From NCBI RefSeq assembly GCF_000372725.1, contig NW_005202237.1, forward strand, positions 64,501 through 128,500: 64,000 nucleotides of DNA, given 5' to 3'. This document shows, piece after piece, positions 9,465 to 21,369 of the stretch; the first letter of the stretch is position 1; every line of letters begins with the position of its first letter. This DNA is from Emiliania huxleyi CCMP1516. Its lineage: Eukaryota > Haptophyta > Isochrysidales > Noelaerhabdaceae. The notes under the pieces are model-generated. The model saw nothing but the letters and a program-made list of their open reading frames with translations. It was not told the DNA's origin and did no database searches. Both the position numbers and the translations under genes were made by a program.

Positions 9465-11398
9465 ATGCTCTCCGGCCGCGTCGCCATCTTGATGGTGGAC
9501 GACCGCGAGGTGGGCTCGCCGTCGCCCTCCGGCACCACCCTCGCCTACCCGTCGCTCGCCTTCGCGCTCAATGCGGAGTACGCGTGCTCGCACGGCTACG
9601 ACCTCCTCTACTACCGGATGGTGGGGCCGTCGTGCAGCCACGCCACGCAGGGTGAGCGGCACGGTTCCTACTGCAAGCTGCCCGCGATAGCGCACGCCCT
9701 CGGCCGCGGCTACGACGCCGTCGCATTCATCGACTCGGACTCGTACTTCCGCATCGACGTGCCGCGCTTCCGCAACATGAGCGTGCCCCAGCTGGTCGCA
9801 GAGTACTCCCCGCCGCTGACTGCGACGGCCCCTCGCGGCGGCCCGAGCGCCTGGTTCGCATGCGACCTGCCTCAGCTCGGCGACCGGCCCAACGGCGGCT
9901 TCCACGTCTGGCGGGCGGGCGAGATGGCAAAGGCGCTGCTGGCTCATTGGTGGCACGCTCCTGCGGGGCGATTCGCAACCGAGCACGACTTTGAGCAGCA
10001 CGTGCTGCAGTGGCAGCTTCACCACCTCGCGGCCGCGATTCCGGCCCTCGCGACCCTGCAGCTCAAGGCGATGGCCGACACGTTCGCACACGCAGTTGCG
10101 CACGTCGACCATACCAAGGCGGAACGGCGGCGGCCGCTGCTTGCCGCCGCCCTGCTGCGCGCTTCGCTCGAAGCGCCAGCTCGCCCCGCACCGGCAGCGC
10201 TCATGTCTCCTCTCGCCTCAAGCCACGAGCAGGCGTCGCTCCGGCGACTGCTGGGGCAGGCGGACGCGGCGTTGCCAGCCTCTCCGGGTGCGTCAATCGA
10301 GCGGAGGCTGCTCAAGGCGGTGGCGCGCCGGTTGCGGCCGCGGGCCGCGCAGCTGCACGTCGCGCTAGCGACGCGCCAAGGCGCGGCGTGCGGCGGGCGC
10401 GGCGCTCGGCTGCGAGTCGTCACTTACAACGCGACCGAGGCGGCGAGGCGCGAGCTGCCGGCCGGCGCGCGCCATCGCCTCCCGCCAGAGGGGCTGCCCC
10501 TTGCGCTGCGCCGCTGTGGCGAAGCTGCCGGTGGTGGCGAGCCGGGCGTGGACACGCCTCCCCAGCCCCCCGATCGCCACTCACTTTCGATTCCTAGCGC
10601 TACAGGCGCGCAGCGGTGGGAGGCGGTGGCGGGCGGTGGCTGGCGGCTGGCCGAGCTGGGAGTCTCGCCTCGCCTCTGCCTGCGGGTGGGTCCGCGCAAG
10701 GCGCCCAAGCCCCCGCACCTGCCACTCGCGCAGCTGGGCTCGTGTGAGAACGAGTCCGCTGCCCGAAGTCGTAGCGAAGTGGTGTTCCGTCTGGAGCGGC
10801 ATGGGGACGTCGGTGGCTCGGCGCTCTTGCGCACTGCCGCGACAACTGCAGAGCTGGGTCGCGAGCTCGAGGCCATGGTGCGCGACGCGGGAGAGTCCGC
10901 ATCTGCCGCCGAGGGGGCTCGGAGGCTCGGCGAGAAGCCCCGGGGGACGCCACGAGGCCGACAGCGGCGGCGCGAGAAGTCGCCACTGTGGCAGGTGGGT
11001 CGTTGAGAGCGCCCGCGCCGCCGCAGTCTTTGGGCAAGGTTTGGGCCTCACCGCACCGCTCCCGTACCCTTTAGGACGGCAGACTCACTCTCGCTCCGGA
11101 TGTTGCTGGAGACCGGCATCTCTGTCTCGCCCCTTGGCGTGGCCGCGCCACAGATGGCGCGCACTATCGGCCCGTCCAGCGACCTGGATATTTACGTGGC
11201 GAGGACGACTACACCCGTGAACCTCATGTAGGCGCGGCTCTTGTCTGGGCCCCGTGCGTCGACGGCGAGTTGGACGGCCGCACGTCCAAGCGGTCGCCCC
11301 GTTGGCGGTCTGTGGCTGCCGGCGGCCGCCCGGCGCGGTTGGAGCTCTCGCAGCCCGTGGATGGCGTTACGCTCTGCGCCACAGCGGACATTATTTGA
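9465..11398 (+). CDS. GT-A type glycosyltransferase with lectin-like C-terminal region
   Basis: Exons 9465-10994 and 11075-11398 (80-bp GT-AG intron) give 617 residues. The N-terminal 210 residues look like a nucleotide-sugar transferase of the GT34/GMA12-like group. RVAILMVDDREVG opens the first strand, YDLLYYRM and KLPAIAHAL follow, and AFIDSDSYFR carries the metal-binding DxD (Asp90-Ser-Asp92). Then come NGGFHVWR and TEHDFEQHVLQW. The C-terminal part has repeats of the QxW/β-trefoil kind: QRWEAV..GWRLAEL..LCLRV, then after the splice DGRLTLAPD..HLCLAP and a terminal RLELSQPVDGVTLC. Such lectin modules bind sugars in secreted glycosyltransferases. The start at 9465 is preferred because the in-frame upstream stretch is repeat-derived. 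No signal anchor is seen. Donor and acceptor sugars are unknown. Confidence 0.65.
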
Positions 11399-11579
11399 CG
11401 GTTCCACCGGGAAGGTCCCGTGGGGGTATTATGCTGAAGGCTGTTCGTAGTTCGTAAGTTTCTGTTCGTAGTTTTATCAGTAAGCGCTGAAGTCTACAGG
11501 AGTTTTTTGGGTTGCGCGCACACACTGAGCTTCTCCGAGTGACGCCCGCCGAGACCCGAGTCTCTCTCGCTTGTGGGCC

Positions 11580-12545
11580 TCACCGTTGCCAAAAGAGGCG
11601 CGACAAGGCGTCGGCTAGCCAAGCGTCCGTCTCCGCCAAGTCAAGCAGCGCCCGCAGCGGCTTGACTTGGCGCGCCGCCTCGCCGAGGCTGGCGGCGATC
11701 CCAGCCCACCAGCGGCCGACGTCGCACGCAGACACGCAGAGCGCCTTCACCGCCGCCTGCACTGCCGCCGGAGAGGGGATTGTAACACCCACCCACCCAC
11801 CCAGCGCCCCGACGGTGCGAGCGTACACAGCGCGGCAGAAGACCGCGACAGGGACGGCACTCGCGACAGCAGGAGGCGCGACGAGCCTGTCTGCGGTGGC
11901 GACCGCGAAGAGCAGCGCCGCGCTGGCGGCGGAGGTTGCCACGAGCTGGCCGGCCGCAAAGACAGCACGCGCCTTTGGGCGTCGGCGGCGGAGCTGGCGG
12001 AGCGCGGGGCTGACGAGGCTCAGCTCGGCGAGCAGTCGAAGCGGCCGGGTGAGGCTGCGCGACGCCAGCGCGCACAGGATTGCGGCGTTGAGCCGCTTGC
12101 TGCCCGGGATGTAGGGGCGAGGCGCGCGGCCGACTGGCGCGCCAAATCCGAGCCACCACGAGAGCAGGAAGACGGCGCAGAACTGCGCCGCCTCAACGGC
12201 GGCGGCACTCACCGCGGCAGCCAAGATAAAGTCGCGGGCCGCGCCCGCCCGTGTCGCCGCCTTGGTCCCGGGAGCAAACGCAGCGGCAACGGGAGCAAAC
12301 ACCCGGCCGGCGCGCTTAAAGTCGTCCTCAGCGCGAGAGATGAAGGCTCGGACGGCGGCGTCCGTCACACCGCCCGCCGCGGACGCGGCGGCGGCCGAGA
12401 GTGGGTCGGATGGAGGTCTGGGCGGCGGAGGAGGCGAGCGGTTTGCTGCGACGATGGGGGCAGCGCGAGGCGGGACGGAGGAGAGGAGGCGGCCGGAGAC
12501 AGGGAGGTTGACCACAGGCGTGGAGACGGCAAGGATGGCTAGCAT
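11580..12545 (-). CDS. Hypothetical Ala-rich protein with hydrophobic segments
   Basis: I do not recognise this 321-residue product. The start (MLAILAVSTPVVNLPVSG) could be a short signal or organelle presequence, followed by a Pro-rich stretch (PPPPPRPP). Hydrophobic helices lie around residues 105-135 (ending in AQFCAVFLLSWWLGFGAPVG) and 205-240 (LLFAVATADRLVAPPAVASA), each long enough to cross a membrane. The rest is Ala/Arg-rich helical sequence. It starts 73 bp from, and diverges from, the Pro/Cys-rich gene at 12618, so the two may share a promoter. A plastid or other membrane protein is one possibility. Confidence 0.5.
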   Translation of the reverse strand: MLAILAVSTPVVNLPVSGRLLSSVPPRAAPIVAANRSPPPPPRPPSDPLSAAAASAAGGVTDAAVRAFISRAEDDFKRAGRVFAPVAAAFAPGTKAATRAGAARDFILAAAVSAAAVEAAQFCAVFLLSWWLGFGAPVGRAPRPYIPGSKRLNAAILCALASRSLTRPLRLLAELSLVSPALRQLRRRRPKARAVFAAGQLVATSAASAALLFAVATADRLVAPPAVASAVPVAVFCRAVYARTVGALGGWVGVTIPSPAAVQAAVKALCVSACDVGRWWAGIAASLGEAARQVKPLRALLDLAETDAWLADALSRLFWQR

Positions 12546-12617
12546 CCAGCACGGACCAGTGTTGCTGCGGAGGAGCCGCAGGGCCCGCAGTTCGCGATCC
12601 GACGGGGAAGAGAATTC

Positions 12618-13724
12618 ATGTTGTCACTTTGGCGCGCTGGCACTAACCCAGCCCTCTCCGCGCGGCGATGCGCCCTCCCCCCTCGCTTTTGCAAAATCCT
12701 GCAAAGGTGGGGACGTGTCTGTCCTCGACCCAGCCCTAGCTTGGGATGTCCGTTGTATTTATTTATTTTATTACTAACACAGGTAAATTGTTTTTCTTTG
12801 AATCACACTTTTGTCACAACAAACCAAGACACTTTTGTCAAGTTGCCGGCGGGCACTCGCACGCGCGCGCGGCCGCCATCGCGGCGTAACACTGGAGGCA
12901 TGCTCCCGCAGCCGCCTCCGTTCGCGCCTCCGTCTCCACCCACGGCGCCGCTGCCTCGGCCGCCTCCGTTCGCCCCTCCGTCTCCACCCTCTGCGCCTCG
13001 GCCACAGCCGCCTCCGTTTGAGCCGCCGCCGCCGTCTTTGCCGCCGCCAACCCCTCCACACCCTCGCCGTCCTCCAGCGCCGCCGCACCCGCCCTTTCCG
13101 CCGGAGAGCCGCTGCGAAGGGTGGTGCACTGCGGTGTACGAGTCCAGCCACTGCCGACACGCCGCGTGCAGCGCTTGCCCATTCTGCACAGACCTCTCCG
13201 AGCCGTGCTCATCATGGTGTGACCCTCAATACACTGTCCGCCACTGCAGTCATGACGACTGCTTTGGCTGCTCCTACTGCGTGCCACAACCACCCGTGCC
13301 GCCAGAACCACCGACGCCACCACCGCTGCCGCCTTCGCCAAGACCACCGCCGTTTGATCCGCAACCAAGTTCAGCGACAACCTTGCAGCCAGCAAGGGCG
13401 GTCGCCTCTTTGGGGGCGCTTTTCGAGGGATCTGTAAGACGCGGCGACGCAGCAGATCGCGCAGCGAGTGCTCCCGTCGTCGGGGTTTCCTTGGGCTTGG
13501 TCGGAGTTGGCACTGCGGTTGGCGCCGCCCTTTGGAGGCGAAACATGAGGGGGCGCGCGGCGGCCAGGAGGCGCGCAGACCGCACCAGTGGCACGGGGAT
13601 ATACAGCCTCAGCCTCGACCGTGCCTACAGACGCTTCGTCGGCGGGGACAGCGCCGGTAGCCGATGCGTGGGCGCCGCCAGGCAGCATGAGCTGGCCGAC
13701 GCCCGTGGCCGTGCAGCATCATAA
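12618..13724 (+). CDS. Pro-rich membrane protein with two Cys modules
   Basis: The 368-residue frame has a hydrophobic segment at about 44-57 (GCPLYLFILLLTQVNC) that may serve as signal. It is followed by Pro-rich runs of the PPPFAPPSPP type, typical of hydroxyproline-rich extracellular proteins. Two copies of one Cys module follow: residues 166-190 (CEGWC......SSHCRHAACSACPFC) and 197-221 (CSSWC......VRHCSHDDCFGCSYC). The pattern is C-x2-W-C-x8-[HC]-x4-C-x2-C-x2-C. After a second Pro-rich linker, APVVGVSLGLVGVGTAVGAA (about 284-303) is a likely transmembrane helix followed by a basic tail. The expected product is a type I cell-surface or scale/wall-associated protein. Function unknown. The start codon is uncertain because upstream residues are unlike a clean signal peptide. 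Confidence 0.55.
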   Translation: MLSLWRAGTNPALSARRCALPPRFCKILQRWGRVCPRPSPSLGCPLYLFILLLTQVNCFSLNHTFVTTNQDTFVKLPAGTRTRARPPSRRNTGGMLPQPPPFAPPSPPTAPLPRPPPFAPPSPPSAPRPQPPPFEPPPPSLPPPTPPHPRRPPAPPHPPFPPESRCEGWCTAVYESSHCRHAACSACPFCTDLSEPCSSWCDPQYTVRHCSHDDCFGCSYCVPQPPVPPEPPTPPPLPPSPRPPPFDPQPSSATTLQPARAVASLGALFEGSVRRGDAADRAASAPVVGVSLGLVGVGTAVGAALWRRNMRGRAAARRRADRTSGTGIYSLSLDRAYRRFVGGDSAGSRCVGAARQHELADARGRAAS

Positions 13725-14332
13725 AACCATGGCTTTTCGTTATGTAAAATTCAGGGGGTCCCGACTCCCGTACCAAGCATGCGGAACCGACCCGAATTCA
13801 GTGCAACAGTGCAACAGTATGTGGATGATGAGAACGAGCGCGGGGAAGGAGCAGATATGTGGGGAAGGACACTCAAGGACAGGCTCACGCGCGTCACGGC
13901 TCAGGCCTCCTTTCACAGGGCGCGGGGGAGCTAATACACAGACGACTACAGTACGAGCATTGACGAAGAGCGCACCCCAAGCAGGCGGGGTGTGCAGCGC
14001 TCTTTTTGATTTAGACCGCTTTCGAGAGAGGAACAAACAACATACATTTTGCGCAGCGCATTGTGTGTGCGTGGACTGTGATAAAGTGAGATCTGTGTGT
14101 GTCGCGCATGACCATGGGACATGCGGGTACAATGGGGGACCACCACAGACAGGAGTGGAGCGAGCCGTCTCGCGCGCCATCCACACCGTCCCTCATGCCG
14201 CCCCCGCCACGAGCAGCGCGTCCAGACGTCCGCCACAGTTCGTCCGCCGCCGTCGAGCGGCCCTCCACCACCCTCCACCACCCAGCCTCGTCTCGGGCTG
14301 TGCTGGCGGGGCTACGGCGCGCGCCCACTCCG
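13725..14332. other. Intergenic, nothing recognised
   Basis: Between the Pro/Cys-rich gene and the convergent desaturase there is mixed sequence with no gene-like motif, repeat or RNA gene that I could support. It should contain the 3' ends of both transcripts. Confidence 0.5.
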
Positions 14333-16734
<2,402 letters not shown>

Positions 16735-16834
16735 TTTGGAGGCGGACAGGTGAACCTTCGCTGAAGCGAAAAGAATTTCACTTTCGTCCGCATCACAGGG
16801 AAAAGAATTTTACAACGCAACTCAATGGGCAGGG

Positions 16835-16905
16835 GAAAAGAATTTTACAACACAAGGCGGTGGCACGACACTGGGCACGGGACTGGCGCGCGCTGGCACT
16901 AACAG
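16835..16905 (+). repeat. Short dispersed element (AAAGAATTTTACA...GGGCACGGGACTGG)
   Basis: The element begins GAAAAGAATTTTACAAC and, about 20 bases on, continues CACGACACTGGGCACGGGAC and TGGCGCGCGCTGGCACTAAC. Related copies are at 30084-30150 (+), 38233-38276 (+, right part only) and 50068-50140 (-). A second GAAAAGAATTTTACAAC lies just left at 16800. It occupies the upstream region of the desaturase. Confidence 0.7.
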
Positions 16906-16924
16906 GGCGCAGACGACGGCTTCC

Positions 16925-17625
16925 TTAGAAGCCGCCGTCCTCGCCATAGAGGAAGTCGTCCCAAGGCGGATGATCGAATCCGCAAGCACCGTAGTGCTCG
17001 CCGAGACAACCATCATCCCCCTCATCCAACTCCCACCGCTTCCGCTCCCGCCGCGCCCCCCGCTGGCGTCCCTGACGGGACTTCCCGCCCCCCCAGCCAG
17101 CGCCGCGCAGCAGAGCCAGCAGGTCCTCGGTGAGCAGCAGACGCTTCCCAGCCCTCACCTGCTCCCGCCACCCCTCCACCTCCCCAGCGATGCCCTCCCC
17201 CATCACCACCAGCGAACCGCGCCCGGGCCACCAAACCTCCACCCGCCACCTGTGCCGCTCCCCTTGCCGTCGACACCACTCCCGGCCGCAGATGTAGGAG
17301 CAGTTGTACTCCGCCACGAGCACCTCGACCATGGCGCCCCGCGCCGCGACCGAGAGCCGCCCGAAAGCCGAGTAGACCGAGCGACGCCACGCCGCCGCTC
17401 CATCCTCGCCGCGACTAGTCCCAAAGCCCCTCCTGTCCCACTCCACCATGCACGCCTCGACGACAGACGCTTCCTCCTCCGCCAGCACCCTCGCCAAAGC
17501 CACACGCGACGCAGAATCGCAGAAAGCGCCGCACGCGCCGCCCCCTCTCGAGCCTCCTCCTTCCTCCGAAGCGCATACCACCGCGCCTCAGACGCCAAGT
17601 ACGACTCGACCGACCCATCGCACAC
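16925..17625 (-). CDS. Hypothetical protein with poly-Glu N-terminal region, start and frame uncertain
   Basis: I do not recognise this product. The C-terminal 218 codons (from about 17581 down to the stop at 16925) read ALARVLAEEEASVVEACMVE, then VAARGAMVEVLVAEYNCSYI, and end in PPWDDFLYGEDGGF, with conserved-looking Trp/Cys residues. Upstream, a second frame is open from a poly-Glu run through QVCDGSVESYLASEARWYAL, ending near 17550. The two frames overlap around 17540-17580, so either a small intron or a base error separates them. No ATG fits. A stop (TAA) lies upstream of the Glu run, so an earlier exon is needed. The poly-Glu comes from the CTC repeat. Codon use and length favour a real gene, but only the C-terminal frame is safe. 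Confidence 0.4.
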
Positions 17626-17636
17626 CTGCCCCTCCT

Positions 17637-17690
17637 TCTCCTCCTCCTCCTCCTCCTCCTCCTCCTCCTCCTCCTCCTCCTCCTCCTCTT
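17637..17690 (+). repeat. (CTC)n trinucleotide run
   Basis: About 17 CTC units lie here. Read on the minus strand they encode poly-Glu in one frame of the hypothetical gene at 16925-17625. Length variation would change the Glu tract without shifting the frame. Confidence 0.9.
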
Positions 17691-17739
17691 CCGCCTCGTC
17701 GGCCGCCTCGCCCGCCGCAGATCCCGTGGCCTCACCAAA

Positions 17740-18942
17740 ATGACGCAGTTATAGGGTGTTGTGTGCCGTCGGAGTCACTCTCTGTGTGTCAGGGATAGTC
17801 AGGGCCGTCCATCAGAGCTCCAGTAAGCTCGGAGACACCCCATTAGCGCGGCTCGACCTCTTTGAGTCACTGCCTTCCCGCGGTTTGGCTGTAGAGCCTC
17901 TACAACAAACTCTACAGCAAAATCGCGCTCTACATCGCTCTACAGGCGACTCACATCGTCACGCGCCGGGTTAGAGCTCTACAGCTCTACAGCGCTCTAC
18001 AGCTCTACAGCTCTACAGCGCTCTACAGCTCTACAGCTCTACAGCGCTCTACAGCTCTACATCCTCTACACCCTCCCTCAGGCACGGCAGCTCCTACCTT
18101 GACCGGGACGAGAGTAGCGGCCGCGTACCGTCATCGAGTCAAGCCGATTGTCAACTGCCCCCCCCCCCCCCCCCAGTTCGAATCCGGTCGGGCCTGCTGC
18201 CGGCCTCGTTGGCTCGCCAGGCCTGCCGGGCTTGCCCGAATTCGCTGGCGACGTTGGCGAGGCTGGGGTGGCTGCTGGGCATGGACGGACGTCGCGGCTG
18301 TGGCGTCCACGTCTAAGTTCATGGCTTCCGACCATACGCAGCGTCTAAGTCGGAGCCGGGCTCCGTGCGGGGGCTAAGTAGAGCGCTCGCTTGCTGTAGA
18401 GGCCAAGTGTGGAGCGACCCTCTAGCCCTACTACCCAACCATTGACAGCACCTGGCAGACAGCCTGCCTGACAAGCTGCTGACCTCGTCCAGGGACCAGG
18501 GGCTGAGCGTGCGCGGCTCTTGCGCTGAAGTAAATTCATTCGGCGCGAAGCTAGTGGTCGGCGTGGAATTCTTTTCTTTCGCTGTGTATACCACAGCTGC
18601 GCGACACAGCCCAGCGGCGAACGAAGTGCACGAGCACTCGCGCATCTTTCACCACCCCAACCTCAGCTCATCTCCCCTCGTCCTCCCCTCTCCTGCACCG
18701 CGACCCTCGCACACCGGAGGCGGCGCACTTGCGCGGCTCGCTCACAGCGACCGCCACGTCGCCACCCTGCGCGCTCCACCCAGCACAAGAAGTACACACT
18801 CCGCAGACACCCTCGCATCGCCGCACCTTTCCGCCTCCGCCACCGCCTCCGCCCCGTCGCGCGCGCCACCGCCGCGCCACTCCGCCTCACAGGCTCTCTG
18901 CTGCCCGCTCCCCGCCGCGCGCAGAAAACAAACCCGGTCGTC
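17740..18942. other. Upstream region of the V-ATPase gene with minisatellite and C-run
   Basis: No gene is supported. It holds a CTCTACAG minisatellite (core about 17975-18072), a 15-base or longer poly-C run near 18160, and a GC-rich leader with many CCGCC/CGCC runs up to the V-ATPase start. GGAATTCTTTTCTTTC at 18567 is the reverse complement of the GAAAAGAATT motif found near several other gene starts. A 5' untranslated region of a few hundred bases is likely. Confidence 0.5.
17975..18072 (+). repeat. CTCTACAG minisatellite
   Basis: Tandem 9-10 base units of AGCTCTAC and AGCGCTCTAC run for about 100 bp, with scattered degenerate units back to about 17890. Each unit contains the near-palindrome GAGCTC/AGCGCT. 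No coding role is evident. Confidence 0.85.
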
Positions 18943-20757
18943 ATGTCCAAGGAAGCGGTCCGCATGGGCAAGGTCTTCTCGGTGTCCGGCCCCGTTGTGA
19001 TCGCCAACGAGATGTCCGGCTCCAAGATGTACGAGCTCGTCCGCGTCGGCCACACGCAGCTCGTCGGCGAGATTATCCGGCTCGAGTATGACAAGGCGAC
19101 GATCCAGGTCTACGAGGAGACGTCAGGCCTGACGGTGGGCGACCCGGTCGTGTGCACCGCGCAGCCGCTCTCGCTGCAGCTCGGGCCGGGCGTGATGGGC
19201 CGCATCTACGACGGCATCCAGCGGCCGCTCGAGAAGATCGCCGAGCTCACCAACTCAATCTACATCCCGCGCGGCGTCTCGACGACCGCGCTCAACGCGG
19301 GCGACGTCTGGTCCTTCGTGCCCAAGAACGTCAAGGTGGGCGACGCCATCACGGGCGGCGACATCTACGGCGAGGTGCCGGAGAACAACATCATCACCCA
19401 CCAGCTGATGGTGCCGCCCGGCACGATGGGCACCGTCAAGTACATTGCGCCCAAGGGCAGCTACACAATTGAGGACGTGATGATCAAGGTCGAGTTCGAG
19501 GGCAAGACGACCTCGCACAAGATGCAGCACTTCTGGCCGGTGCGCACGCCGCGCCCGACGGCCGAGAAGCTGCAGGGCGACCAGCCGCTCCTCACCGGCC
19601 AGCGCATCATCGACGCTCTCTTCCCGTCCGTGCTCGGCGGCACGTGCGCCGTGCCTGGTGCCTTTGGGTGCGGCAAGACGGTCATCTCGCAGGCGCTGTC
19701 AAAGTACTCAAACACGGACTGCATCATCTACGTCGGCTGCGGCGAGCGCGGTAACGAGATGGCCGAGGTGCTCAAGGACTTCCCCGAGCTCACCATGGAG
19801 ATCAACGGCAAGACCGAGTCGATCATGAAGCGGACGACGCTCGTCGCCAACACGTCAAACATGCCCGTCGCGGCGCGCGAGGCGTCCATCTACACGGGCA
19901 TCACGCTCGCCGAGTACATGCGCGACATGGGCCTCAACGTCGCGATGATGGCCGACTCCTCCTCGCGCTGGGCCGAGGCGCTCCGCGAGATCTCCGGCCG
20001 CCTCGCCGAGATGCCGGCCGACAGCGGCTACCCCGCCTACCTCGGCGCACGGCTCGCCTCCTTCTACGAGCGGTCGGGCAAGGCGACCATGCTGGGCTCG
20101 CCCGAGCGCGCCGGCTCCATCTCGATCGTGGGCGCCGTCTCGCCGCCCGGCGGCGACTTTTCGGACCCCGTCTGCTCCGCCACGCTCGGCATCGTCCAGG
20201 TCTTTTGGGGCCTCGACAAGAAGCTGGCGCAGCGCAAGCACTTCCCGTCGGTCAACTGGCTCATCTCGTACTCAAAGTACCTGCGCTCGCTCGACCCGTG
20301 GTACGAGGCCAACTTCCCCGAGTTCCCGCCCATGCGCACGTGCGTCCGCGAGCTGCTCCAGTCCGAGGACGACCTCACCGAGATCGTGCAGCTCGTCGGC
20401 AAGGACTCGCTCGCGGAGTCGGACAAGCTCATCCTCGAGGTGGCCAAGATCATCCGCGACGACTACCTCGCGCAGAACGGCTTCTCGGAGCACGACAAGA
20501 CGTGCCCCTTCTACAAGTCCGTCTGGATGATGAAGAACATCGTCGACTTTTACAAGCTCTCCCACAAGGCGATCGAGAACTCGACCGCCGACAACAAGGT
20601 GACGTGGCTCCGCCTCAAGTCGGCGATGGGCGACACCATCTACAAGATCACCGCCCAAAAGTTCCAGCTGCCGAGCGACGGCAAGGAGACGCTCGTCAAG
20701 CACTTCCAGGCGCTCAACGACGAGATCTTCACCGCCTTCCGCTCGCTCGAGGACTGA
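18943..20757 (+). CDS. ATP6V1A: V-type proton ATPase catalytic subunit A
   Basis: This intronless 604-residue frame is a full-length V-ATPase subunit A, the ATP-hydrolysing subunit of the V1 sector that drives proton pumping into vacuoles and other acidic compartments. The Walker A loop GAFGCGKT is at 239-246. [15 protein letters not shown], the catalytic-glutamate strand, follows. [20 protein letters not shown] and [20 protein letters not shown], both near-invariant in the family, are present. The N-terminal barrel, the A-subunit-specific insert (about residues 150-220) and the C-terminal helical domain ending in SLED are all present at normal length. Codon use is strongly C/G-ending, which with the lack of introns suggests a highly expressed gene. 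The start is the first ATG after the stop-rich leader and matches the usual N-terminus. Confidence 0.97.
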   Translation: MSKEAVRMGKVFSVSGPVVIANEMSGSKMYELVRVGHTQLVGEIIRLEYDKATIQVYEETSGLTVGDPVVCTAQPLSLQLGPGVMGRIYDGIQRPLEKIAELTNSIYIPRGVSTTALNAGDVWSFVPKNVKVGDAITGGDIYGEVPENNIITHQLMVPPGTMGTVKYIAPKGSYTIEDVMIKVEFEGKTTSHKMQHFWPVRTPRPTAEKLQGDQPLLTGQRIIDALFPSVLGGTCAVPGAFGCGKTVISQALSKYSNTDCIIYVGCGERGNEMAEVLKDFPELTMEINGKTESIMKRTTLVANTSNMPVAAREASIYTGITLAEYMRDMGLNVAMMADSSSRWAEALREISGRLAEMPADSGYPAYLGARLASFYERSGKATMLGSPERAGSISIVGAVSPPGGDFSDPVCSATLGIVQVFWGLDKKLAQRKHFPSVNWLISYSKYLRSLDPWYEANFPEFPPMRTCVRELLQSEDDLTEIVQLVGKDSLAESDKLILEVAKIIRDDYLAQNGFSEHDKTCPFYKSVWMMKNIVDFYKLSHKAIENSTADNKVTWLRLKSAMGDTIYKITAQKFQLPSDGKETLVKHFQALNDEIFTAFRSLED

Positions 20758-21369
20758 GCGGCTTTTCGCGGCGCAGCGCGAGGCGGAGAGAGCGGTGCGC
20801 CGGTCGCTATTAGTCTCCTCGGTACGTCTAGAGGTTGTACAAAAGGCCTTGTTGTTGCTGGTTTATTCACCCGCGAAAACCCGCCACCCCCGCGCGACGA
20901 CCGACGTCCGTGGAGCGTGGTCCCCGAGTCGAGCTCTGGCCCGCCAGTTTTTGCGGATTGTGCGCGCACGCCCGCCGACAGCAACGACCACAGCGCAGCT
21001 CCAGCTGTGGCCTCTCCCCGAGTCCCCGCTCCTGTCCCCCCTGTATCTCGACTAGATCGTGTATGCTGTATCCGTGTATGTGGGATATCGAGAGCTGGAG
21101 CACCTGGCCGCTGCGGCCTGCGCGCTGGAGCGAGGAGCGCTCGTCACTCGTTACCAAAGTGCTAGTGGTATACAATACCCCAGCTTTCACTGGCCTGCTC
21201 GCTCGTCGGGCCGCACGCCGCCCCCCGCGCTCTGGGGCCACTGCCGGCTGTGTCTCTCCTCTCCTCTCTCTGATTTGGTTCCTGCTGCTGGGGCACCGCC
21301 TCGCGCGCCTCCCCTCCTCCCGCGCACGACTCCTTCCTACGCTACGGCAGTGCGGCCGGCGGCCGGCCG
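20758..21369. other. Convergent 3' region, no gene seen
   Basis: The stretch lies between the stop codons of V-ATPase A (+) and the sialyltransferase (-). It contains no recognised motif beyond ordinary GC-rich sequence. Open frames here on the minus strand are read-through of the sialyltransferase introns and 3' end. Confidence 0.5.

Noticed and set aside
18150..18200. Possible tRNA T-arm (AGTTCGAATCC) after a poly-C run
   Set aside because: The flanking bases do not pair as a five-base T-stem, and no cloverleaf fits.
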